Shown: positions 25,184 to 33,393 of the stretch, piece after piece
Position numbering within the stretch: position 1 is the first letter of the stretch
How the letters are laid out: every line of letters starts with the position of its first letter
Origin: Acidobacteriota bacterium
GTDB lineage: Bacteria; Acidobacteriota; Terriglobia; Terriglobales; Acidobacteriaceae
NCBI GenBank assembly: GCA_028876335.1
Contig: JAGWSG010000074.1
Coordinates: 1 to 60,024, forward strand
Direction: 5' to 3'
DNA: 60,024 nt
Made by a program: the position numbers and the translations under genes
Notes under the pieces: generated by a model
What the model was told of the DNA's origin: nothing
Seen by the model: the letters and a program-made list of their open reading frames with translations, nothing else
Database searches by the model: none

Positions 25184-28100
25184 CTAGTAGTACAGCTTCA
25201 ACGCGAACTGAATCTGACGCGGATCGTTGGGAGCATCACGTGTATGCGTGATTTCGCCAAAGTGCGTCGTGTCGTTGTAGTTGCGGTTAATTCCGCCACT
25301 GAAGTTCGGGTGGTTGAGAATGTTGAAGAATTCAGACCGGAATTCCATGTGGAACCTCTCATTGATCGGAATCTGCTTGAACACTGAGAAGTCCAGACGA
25401 TGATATCCAGGACCGTAGACCTGACCAGTCTTGCTGCCAAGTGCCGCGGCACCAGACAGCGGAATGCAACCCGTCGGGGCGTTACCCGGTACGATGTTGC
25501 CACTGCCGTCGTCTACCAACTGGCACGGCTGGTTGAAGGCAGCAGGATTGTCGAGCCAGAAGGGATGCGGCCCTCCATCGACATTCTTGACCTTTACGCC
25601 CTTCTTCAGGCTTTGTCCTTTGACCAGAACTGCGTAGCAGCCAGCACCGGAAGCGGTACCAGTTTTGCAGCCTACGCCCATTGGCTGTCCACCCTGAAGA
25701 GTTGCGACCCAGTTTGCGGACCAGTTTCCGAAGACTACATTGATGGGACCATTGTGGTTCATGAATCTCTTCCCGGCACCGAAGGGAAGCTCATAACCAC
25801 CGCTGAAGTGAATCACATTTCGAACGTCAAAATCAGCAGGCGCCCAGTCGAACTTTGGTCCCAGACCAGGGATGCCGAAAGCGCGAAGACCGCTGATATT
25901 GCCGCCGTTAAGAAGATCGCCAGCATCAGATAGGGTCTTTGACCAGGTGTATGCAAGCAGGAAATTCAAACCGTTCGCATACCGCTGTTCGAGAGTGGCC
26001 TGAAGTCCGTGATAGCTGCTCTGACCAAAGGTGCCGTGGAAGCTACCGCCACCAAAGTCAGGCCACGGTACACAGCTCTTTCGGGTCGGATCCTTCAATG
26101 TTGTGTAGGTTCCGTATGGGCATCCAAGTCCGGTACTGATTCCGTAAGGAAGAATCTGGCTGACCTGGTGCGTGCCAACACCTTCCTGCAGATTGGCTCC
26201 GTGTGTGAACACATAACCTACCTGCAATGACATGTTGTGGGTGAGTGCGTACTGCATGGTTACGTTGGCGCTATAGGTACGCGGGGTCTGGAAATTGAAC
26301 TGCAGTCCCTGCAAACCAACTCCAAGCGCATTCACTGCGGTTGGCGTGAGCGGAATGCACGAGAAACCTGACTCGAAGGATGCCGTACCGCCCGGGCCCG
26401 ACGAGGTGCAATTCGCGTAGGGCGAGTTGTAGCTGATCGGAGCCACCTGCGAATCAATGCTGGTGCCCGAAGGATCTGCCGATGGGAAGTACGAGAGGTT
26501 ATAGACGAAGGGATAATTCTCGCCGATGTTCGGGCCGTATCCCTGGTTCTCAAATGCGTTGAAGAACAGGCCGAATCCGGCACGAGCAACCAGCCTGGGA
26601 GTGATCTGGTAAGCGCCGCCGATACGGGGTGCGAAGTTATTCTTCTGTACTGAAGTCAATCCCTGTCCATAACGGTTGGTCGACATCAACTGGATGCCGT
26701 CCGCAGCGAGCAGGTCTGTAAAGCCCCAGCAACCGATTCCCGCGCAAGTCGAATTTGTTGACAGCGTTCTATTGTCTTTGCCGCTTGCGGGAATGATGAA
26801 GGTTGGTCCACCAAATCCGCGATCAGGAATTGCCCACGGAACAAAGTTGGCCTGACCACCATTGGTTTCATTGATTGGCCCAAAGAAGTCCCAGCGAACG
26901 CCGAGATTCAATGTCAACTTCGGAGTCACTTTCCAGTCATCCTGGAAGTACGTGGCGAAGTACATTCTCTCGTCGTAGGTCTTGTTGATGTTGGAGGCAT
27001 ATACACCGTCAGCTCCACCTGAATAGTTGAATCCGCCTTGTGCCACCGGCGTGGTCGCCGCTGTTGGTGGCAGCAGGAACTGTGCGATACCGCCAGTGGT
27101 GACTGAGGCACCAGGGATATCAGTGAAACCGCCACCGTAGTTGAACTGACCATGCGACCAGGCAGGCTGCAAGGTAGAGAACTTCAGGTGTTGATATTGA
27201 ATGCCCATCTTGAAGCTATGGTTTCCGTAGATGCGGGTAAAGTCATCCGTCACCTGAATGGTGGCAGTAACTTCATCCGAGGGCAGGAAGGCATTGCCGC
27301 CAAGCTGCTGGAGCCCGCCAATGCCAAAGGCAGGCAGTCCACCATTTCCTTGACCCTGTGGAATTCCCTGAATTCCAAATTTGGCCGGGATATCGCTGCT
27401 ATCGCTGCCGAGCGGCCCGAAACGCGTGGTATGAAGGTGTGCAATACCAACACGAGCCTGGTTTACCGTGCTGGGTGAGAACACATGCGTGAAGCCTGCA
27501 ACACCCTGCGCAGACTTCGCGCTCTGATTGCCCTGTGCAAATCCGCCACCGTCTGCGACGCCGCCGAAAGGACCGGGGATATATTGAGGATCGTCAGCAT
27601 AGCTGAAGCGAACGAAGATCTGGTTCTTTTCGTTCGGGTTCACGTCACCGCGAATATCGAACTGATTCCGATGCTCGAAGAGGCTCGGGCTTACAGCATA
27701 CGTCTGCAGGCCAGAGTTTGGAGCCGGGTAAAGGTTCAGGAGAGCAACTGCATTCTGATCAATGCGAGCATTTGGAAGCTGATTGAGATTGCAAGCTGCC
27801 TGAGTGAATGTTGTTGTGCTCGCACCACAGGTTCCAAATGGATCGCGCACGTAGTGAGCTTGGCCATCAGGATCATTATTCGTTAACCCGGATACCGGAT
27901 CAACAGCACCGTGGGCAACATAGCGTGTCGTTGCGGGATCAAGCACGGTTCCCTTGGGAAGCGTACGGCCCAAGGCATCCTGCTGGGTTCCAGAGTTCAG
28001 AGCAAGAATATCTGAAAGATCCTGGTAGTTACTCTGGCGCTCATTCAAGGTCGGCACGTTGGGGTTCTGCACTGTGCCCTGCACGCGGCGGAATCCTTCG

Positions 28101-29053
28101 TAGTCACCGAAGAAGAAGACCTTGTTGCGAATGATCGGACCACCAATAGAGGCGCCGAACTGGTTCTGGCGGTACTTGCCCTTCTTGATGCCGCCGTTGT
28201 TTTCAAAGTAGTCCGCCGCATCAAATTTGTCGTTGCGGAGGAACTCCCATACGGCACCGTGAATGCTGTTGGTACCTGACTTAATTGTGGCGTTCAACAC
28301 GGCACCGGCTGCACGACCCAGCTCTGCGCTGAAGTCTGCTGTCTGTACCTTGAATTCCTGAATTGCGTCTACAGGAGGAAGAATGACGTAGTTGGTGCCG
28401 TTGAGGAAGTCGACGGCGGCGGAGTTGTTGTCAATACCGTCAAGCAGATAGTTGTTCTGCGCAGGACGCAGGCCGTTTGCTGAAAATGCACCCGAAGCCG
28501 CGTTACCACGGCCGTCCTCCTGCGGCGTTTGAGCGCCGGCACCAAGTTGGGCCAGGAAGGTAAAGTTACGTCCATTCAATGGAAGCGCGTTGACTTCGTG
28601 CTGGCCGATTACCTGACCAACTGAGGCTTCCTGCGTCTGCAATTGCGGTGGAGCGGTGCTTACCTCAACCGTTTCGCTGGCTGTGCCAAGCTTCAAGCTG
28701 ACTGGCACCTGCAGCACCTGGGCAACGTTCACTGTCAGATTCTTCTGCGTGGTGGTCGCAAAACCTTGCGCCTTAACTGTGATCTGATAGTGCCCGATCC
28801 TCACCGGCGAGAAAGTGTACAGGCCGGTTCCACTCGTCTTTGTTTGCAGCGTTATCCCCTGATCAGTGTTCAACAGCGTCACATCAGCATTGGGAATAAC
28901 CGCTCCAGTTGTGTCTGTCACGGTCCCTGTAATCGCACCTTCGTCCACCTGTGCATACGAGCATGTGCCCGTCAGCAGAAGCAGCAAAGTGAGCGTGATC
29001 ACAGAGCTAACTACAACGCTCAACCGGCGTGCAGTTGTCAGCAATCTGGCCAT
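25184..29053 (-). CDS. TonB-dependent receptor with carboxypeptidase-regulatory-like N-domain (Oar type)
   Basis: About 1289 residues. The ATG at 29053 has GGGAGG eight bases upstream; a frame open to 29164 would run through the operators. A signal peptide (SSVITLTLLLLLTGTCSYAQ) is followed by the regulatory-like domain (AITGTVTDTTGAVIPNADVT, about residues 38-125). The plug is marked by NALPLNGRNFTFLAQL and NNYLLDGIDNNSA, and the long barrel ends in FALKLYY. The LNGRN and LDGIDN segments are standard in acidobacterial Oar-like receptors. The substrate is unknown. It heads the receptor / TPR / phosphatase-fold / unknown / LacI cluster and carries two LacI-type operators just behind its promoter. 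Confidence 0.93.
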   Translation of the reverse strand: MARLLTTARRLSVVVSSVITLTLLLLLTGTCSYAQVDEGAITGTVTDTTGAVIPNADVTLLNTDQGITLQTKTSGTGLYTFSPVRIGHYQITVKAQGFATTTQKNLTVNVAQVLQVPVSLKLGTASETVEVSTAPPQLQTQEASVGQVIGQHEVNALPLNGRNFTFLAQLGAGAQTPQEDGRGNAASGAFSANGLRPAQNNYLLDGIDNNSAAVDFLNGTNYVILPPVDAIQEFKVQTADFSAELGRAAGAVLNATIKSGTNSIHGAVWEFLRNDKFDAADYFENNGGIKKGKYRQNQFGASIGGPIIRNKVFFFGDYEGFRRVQGTVQNPNVPTLNERQSNYQDLSDILALNSGTQQDALGRTLPKGTVLDPATTRYVAHGAVDPVSGLTNNDPDGQAHYVRDPFGTCGASTTTFTQAACNLNQLPNARIDQNAVALLNLYPAPNSGLQTYAVSPSLFEHRNQFDIRGDVNPNEKNQIFVRFSYADDPQYIPGPFGGVADGGGFAQGNQSAKSAQGVAGFTHVFSPSTVNQARVGIAHLHTTRFGPLGSDSSDIPAKFGIQGIPQGQGNGGLPAFGIGGLQQLGGNAFLPSDEVTATIQVTDDFTRIYGNHSFKMGIQYQHLKFSTLQPAWSHGQFNYGGGFTDIPGASVTTGGIAQFLLPPTAATTPVAQGGFNYSGGADGVYASNINKTYDERMYFATYFQDDWKVTPKLTLNLGVRWDFFGPINETNGGQANFVPWAIPDRGFGGPTFIIPASGKDNRTLSTNSTCAGIGCWGFTDLLAADGIQLMSTNRYGQGLTSVQKNNFAPRIGGAYQITPRLVARAGFGLFFNAFENQGYGPNIGENYPFVYNLSYFPSADPSGTSIDSQVAPISYNSPYANCTSSGPGGTASFESGFSCIPLTPTAVNALGVGLQGLQFNFQTPRTYSANVTMQYALTHNMSLQVGYVFTHGANLQEGVGTHQVSQILPYGISTGLGCPYGTYTTLKDPTRKSCVPWPDFGGGSFHGTFGQSSYHGLQATLEQRYANGLNFLLAYTWSKTLSDAGDLLNGGNISGLRAFGIPGLGPKFDWAPADFDVRNVIHFSGGYELPFGAGKRFMNHNGPINVVFGNWSANWVATLQGGQPMGVGCKTGTASGAGCYAVLVKGQSLKKGVKVKNVDGGPHPFWLDNPAAFNQPCQLVDDGSGNIVPGNAPTGCIPLSGAAALGSKTGQVYGPGYHRLDFSVFKQIPINERFHMEFRSEFFNILNHPNFSGGINRNYNDTTHFGEITHTRDAPNDPRQIQFALKLYY

Positions 29054-29114
29054 CCGAATATCCTCCCTGAATCTTCTTTCTCTCTTTGGCCTGATTTCGT
29101 GTCTCATGGCTGAG

Positions 29115-29197
29115 AGAAAGCGTTTCCATGAAACTGTTTTGTAAACGGTTTCATGGCAACGCAACGAAGCCTAGAGGATTCTCACAACGATTGTCAA
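29115..29197 (-). promoter_or_regulatory. Promoter of the second TonB receptor gene with two LacI-type operators
   Basis: A perfect -35, TTGACA, lies at 29192-29197 on the minus strand, with a weak -10 TAGGCT (29168-29173) at 18 bases. Two operator-like palindromes follow: 29140-29153 (plus strand TGTAAACGGTTTCA) and 29115-29128 (plus strand AGAAAGCGTTTCCA). Both have the central CG, with centres 25 bp apart. They lie just downstream of the expected start near 29161, as expected for repression. Confidence 0.6.
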
Positions 29198-29535
29198 TCA
29201 AAAGTTGGAGACTTTTCTCATCCTTTTAATATTGAAACTATTGCAATAGGGGAAAATAGAAGAGGCCCAAATGCACTTCGTGTTCATCTATATATTTTTC
29301 TATATCTTACGAATAGAAACTTGGTCAAAACAACAGTGCCTGTCACTGATTTCTACTTGCATACTCTCCGGATAACCACTTGAATCTGAGCCTGTTTACG
29401 GTGTTTTACCCTTCATCCCAGTGCTCAGCACACCGAGCATTCAGGCAAAATGACGTGCCCGTCTACCAGCTGGAATACTGCCAGTGGTGAACTGATTGGT
29501 GAGAGAAGCAATCTCGATGCTATGATGCGGACATC
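29198..29535. other. Gene-free, locally AT-rich spacer between divergent clusters
   Basis: The stretch of about 340 bases has no frame resembling a protein. Its part near 29215-29320 is clearly more AT-rich than the surroundings, with runs such as TATATATTTTTCTATATCTT. A TATGAT at 29521-29526 could be the -10 box of the ASPIC/TPR fusion gene, but no good -35 is seen. No hairpin with a T-run was found. Confidence 0.4.
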
Positions 29536-32500
29536 TTGACGGCTCCATTTTCTTCAAGCATGTCCTCTCGTTTTTCGCAATCGAGCCGCCTCCTCACTAG
29601 AAGATCCCTGCTTAAGAGTCTTTCCGCGACTACCCTGCTTTTCCGTACTGCACCTCTTTTTGGAGAGTCTCTGTGGCCTGTCGATATAGGCAGAGGCTCT
29701 CACGCCGAGCAGGATGGCTCGTTTGATGTTGTTCGCTACGCCCCGCACTATCCCGATCAGTCTCCGTTCAGTGACATCTTTAAGCTTGTCCCTCCCGGGT
29801 CAGACGAATTCGTAACCGAGAAATACGCGGTAGAGCTTGAAGGCATCCTCGCCGAATGGGCCGCACAGCTTAAGGCAACTCCGGCAAATTTTCACAGAAT
29901 CGGCGATTTCCTTGATCCGAGCGTATCGCTCACGGCCTTGAGCAATCCTGGCACTCGAAAACTGCGCTCTACTTTTGGCGTGAACGTTCATGAGCGCATC
30001 TTTGCATCCACTTCGATCGTTGGCGTAACAAAGGCTATCGAACAACTGCACGATTGGCTTGGCGCTCCTGAAGAGGTTCTCACCGCGGAATTTGAAATCT
30101 TCTCTATCGAGATCAAATCGGAGGCTCCACTCGAGGTTGATATATCGCTCCGTTATGATCTCGTGCTTCGTCGCATGAACGATGTTCATGAAGAGCGCGT
30201 CGGCACATGGCGCATGCAGTGCCGCCGCAGCACTGGCGATGCATGGAAGGTTTTGCGATGGGTTGCCGCAAGTGAAAAGCAATGCACTTCCAATGGCCGA
30301 TTCTTTGACGTTACTGCGCATGCCCTCGGAGCCGAGCCCTCATTCAACCAACAGCTCTCACATGGAGCCGACTACTGGCGTACCGTTCTTGACGGCGCAA
30401 TCGGTGTGGACGTCTACGGAAACAACGGCGTGGCAGTCGGCGACTTCGATAATGACGGCTTCGATGACATCTACGTCTGCCAGCCATCCGGCCTGCCCAA
30501 TCGTCTTTATCGCAATCGCGGCAACGGCACCTTTGAAGATGTAACGGAAAAGGCCGGAGTCGCTGTACTGGACAACACATCATGTGCGATCTTTGCCGAT
30601 TTCGACAATCGCGGTCTGCAGGATCTGCTCGTCGTCAGCGGAACAGGACCACTCTTCTATTCAAATCGCGGTGATGGCACATTCGCGCTTAAGCGCGACG
30701 CATTTCAATTCGCGCAGCAGCCGCAAGGCACATTCACGCATGCCGCCGTAGGGGACTACGACAACGATGGCCGCCTCGACATCTACTTCTGCATGTACCA
30801 GTACTACCTGGGCCTTGATCAATACCACTATCCCGTTCCCTATTACGATGCGCGCAACGGCCCGCCCAACTCGCTCTTCCGCAATATGGGTGGCGGACGT
30901 TTTGTTGAAGCCACTTCACCCTCTGGCATCTCTGCGGACAACAACCGCTATAGCTTTGCCGCGGCCTGGGGTAACTCCGGCGCGCCGGGACCGCCGGACC
31001 TGTTCATCGCGAACGATTTCGGTACATCACAGCTATTCCGTAACAACGGCAACGGAACCTTCCAGGTAATCTCCGCGCAAGCCGGCGTAGAAGGCGTCGG
31101 CGCGGGTATGGGGTGCACATGGAACGACTTTGACAACGATGGGCGCATGGATGTGTATGTGCCGTCCATGTGGGAAGCAGCAGGCCAGCGCATTTCGCAG
31201 CAGCCTCAGTTTCACCCGCATTCATCCTCTGCCATTCGCGAGAAGTACATTCGACACGCGCGCGGCAATGCGCTTTACCGCAATCTCGGCAACGGCAAAT
31301 TTCAGAATGTCGGCAACTCTGCCGATGTTGAAATGGGCCGCTGGTCCTGGTCGTCGGACTTCTTTGATTTTGACCACGACGGCTGCGATGACCTTTACGT
31401 TGCCAACGGCTATCTTTCCAGCCTAAGCCGCGAAGATCTCGCCGGTTTCTTCTGGCGGCAGGTGGTTGCCAAATCGCCCGAAGACTCAACGCCGACACCC
31501 GCCTACGAGCGTGGCTGGAGCGCGATTAACGAACTTGTCCGCTCTGACTATACCTGGCACGGATATGCACGCAATGTATTCTTCGCCAACTGCCAGAACG
31601 GCACTTTCGCAGAAGCCTCCGGCGCGGTCGGATTGGACTGCATGGAGGATTGCCGCGCGTTTGCCCTTGCGGACATCGACCATGATGGACGACTCGAAGT
31701 TATTCTCAAGAGCCGAAACGCACCGCAGCTTCGCATCCTGAAGAATGGGCTCCCCACTATTGGTTCTTCCATCTCGCTCGCATTGCTCGGCACGCAGAGC
31801 AATCGCGACGCAATTGGGACAGCAGTCACCCTTACTTCGGGATCGAACCACCAAACGAAGTACATCCAGGCTGGCTCCGGCTTCCTTTCGCAACACTCGA
31901 AGAGACTCTTCTTCGGTATTGGTAATGCACAGCAGGTGAGTGCCACCATCCACTGGCCGAGCGGAAAAGTCCAAACCTTCAACAATCTGCCGGCAAATCA
32001 CCATATTTCGATTGTTGAAGGATCGGCGGAGTTGCAGGTGATATCTTTCCTCAAGACTCCTTCGACGTTCCTGCTTCCGGCCCACGAACTCCCCTCCGAA
32101 CAGCTTCCAAGCGATGTCGCGACCTGGCTCGTTGAGCCATTGGCAGCGCCTGACTTCTCCCTGCCAAATAGCGAGGGAAACATCGTTCCTCTTTCCTCTT
32201 TTGCAGGAAAGCCGCTCCTTCTTGTGTTCTGGTCGACAACTGCGCCACAAAGCATCGAGACCTTGCGCGAACTCGCCCGGCATCACGCCGTACTCTCAAA
32301 GGGCGGGCTCCAAACAGCGACGATCTGCCTGGATGGTACAGACTCCACCGCCAAGGCGCATACATACGCGCAAGAAAGCCAACTCCCCTTCCCCGTTCTC
32401 TTCGCGACACCGGAAATCGCAGGAGTCTACAACCTCACCTATCGTTATCTCTTTGATCGGCGACGTGATCTCCCTATTCCTCTTGCATTCCTGTTGGATG

Positions 32501-33393
32501 CGGATTCGAAGATTGTCCGCATCTACCAGGGGGCGCTCCCGTTCGATCATCTCCTCGCAGACTCCACATCGGTTGCCCGCACCACCAGGCAATTCCAGGC
32601 GCGCGCATTGCCCTTTGCTGGCTCTCTTGTGCAGGGTGAGTTTGAGCGCAACGTCTTCACGTTAGGCGTAGCCATGTATCAACATGGCTACCTGGAGCAG
32701 GCCGCGGCGTCGTTCAAGCAAGTCATCGCTAACCGGCCTGACAACGCAGAGGCCTATTACAACCTCGGCACTCTTTATCTGCGCACTAATCAGCTTGTGC
32801 AAGCTCAGCAGTTTCTTGAGCAAACCGTAAAGGCAAAACCTGACTACCCGGAAGCCTGGAACAACCTGGGCATGCTCGCCGCGCAACAGGGTCAATTTCA
32901 GGAGGCGCTGAAGAACTTTCAAAAGGCCTTGGAGCTGCGTCCCAAATTTGTCATTGCGCTTGTAAATCTCGGCAATCTCTACCGCAGGGCTCACGAATAC
33001 AGCCTGGCTGAGAACTGCCTGCGGAAGGCACTCACCATACAACCTGACGATGCCGAAGCCAATTACAGCATCGGCATGCTCTACGCGCAGCAAAATCGCG
33101 AGGATCTTGCCGAAAAATTCTTGCGTGCCGCCATTGCTCTCCGCCCGGCGTATCCTGAAGCTCTCAACAATCTTGGCGTGTTCTACGTTCGCCAAAAGAA
33201 CTTCGTACAAGCTGAGCAGCAATTTCGCACCGCAATTCGCGTTGCGCCAGACTACGAAGGTTCCTACATCAACCTCGCGCGGATCTTTATGATGCAAAAC
33301 AATCCCAATCAGGCACGTGCCGTCCTAGAAGATCTTTTGCGCATCCACCCCGGAAGCCAAGCAGCCACACAGGCGCTCAATCAGATACGATGA
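29536..33393 (+). CDS. Giant exported protein: VCBS propeller, ASPIC/UnbV, thioredoxin-like and TPR domains
   Basis: 1285 residues from a TTG at 29536; the ATG at 29560 is equally possible, and neither has a clear ribosome site. A twin-arginine-like signal (LTRRSLLKSLSATTLLF) precedes an unassigned domain (about 45-285). Calcium-loop VCBS repeats follow (about 288-740, for example VGDFDNDGFDDIYVCQPSG), then an ASPIC/UnbV domain (about 745-825) and a thioredoxin/AhpC-like fold (about 870-1010, NSEGNIVPLSSFAGKPLLLV). The last part is six or seven TPR repeats (1045-1285). In the thioredoxin-like part the usual CxxC position reads WSTTAPQS, so it has no redox cysteines there and is probably a binding domain. 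It overlaps the next TPR gene by ATGA. Confidence 0.87.
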   Translation: MTAPFSSSMSSRFSQSSRLLTRRSLLKSLSATTLLFRTAPLFGESLWPVDIGRGSHAEQDGSFDVVRYAPHYPDQSPFSDIFKLVPPGSDEFVTEKYAVELEGILAEWAAQLKATPANFHRIGDFLDPSVSLTALSNPGTRKLRSTFGVNVHERIFASTSIVGVTKAIEQLHDWLGAPEEVLTAEFEIFSIEIKSEAPLEVDISLRYDLVLRRMNDVHEERVGTWRMQCRRSTGDAWKVLRWVAASEKQCTSNGRFFDVTAHALGAEPSFNQQLSHGADYWRTVLDGAIGVDVYGNNGVAVGDFDNDGFDDIYVCQPSGLPNRLYRNRGNGTFEDVTEKAGVAVLDNTSCAIFADFDNRGLQDLLVVSGTGPLFYSNRGDGTFALKRDAFQFAQQPQGTFTHAAVGDYDNDGRLDIYFCMYQYYLGLDQYHYPVPYYDARNGPPNSLFRNMGGGRFVEATSPSGISADNNRYSFAAAWGNSGAPGPPDLFIANDFGTSQLFRNNGNGTFQVISAQAGVEGVGAGMGCTWNDFDNDGRMDVYVPSMWEAAGQRISQQPQFHPHSSSAIREKYIRHARGNALYRNLGNGKFQNVGNSADVEMGRWSWSSDFFDFDHDGCDDLYVANGYLSSLSREDLAGFFWRQVVAKSPEDSTPTPAYERGWSAINELVRSDYTWHGYARNVFFANCQNGTFAEASGAVGLDCMEDCRAFALADIDHDGRLEVILKSRNAPQLRILKNGLPTIGSSISLALLGTQSNRDAIGTAVTLTSGSNHQTKYIQAGSGFLSQHSKRLFFGIGNAQQVSATIHWPSGKVQTFNNLPANHHISIVEGSAELQVISFLKTPSTFLLPAHELPSEQLPSDVATWLVEPLAAPDFSLPNSEGNIVPLSSFAGKPLLLVFWSTTAPQSIETLRELARHHAVLSKGGLQTATICLDGTDSTAKAHTYAQESQLPFPVLFATPEIAGVYNLTYRYLFDRRRDLPIPLAFLLDADSKIVRIYQGALPFDHLLADSTSVARTTRQFQARALPFAGSLVQGEFERNVFTLGVAMYQHGYLEQAAASFKQVIANRPDNAEAYYNLGTLYLRTNQLVQAQQFLEQTVKAKPDYPEAWNNLGMLAAQQGQFQEALKNFQKALELRPKFVIALVNLGNLYRRAHEYSLAENCLRKALTIQPDDAEANYSIGMLYAQQNREDLAEKFLRAAIALRPAYPEALNNLGVFYVRQKNFVQAEQQFRTAIRVAPDYEGSYINLARIFMMQNNPNQARAVLEDLLRIHPGSQAATQALNQIR

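Noticed and set aside
29153-29383. 76-residue plus-strand frame in the spacer
   Set aside because: It starts inside a LacI-type operator, has no ribosome site and no protein-like pattern.
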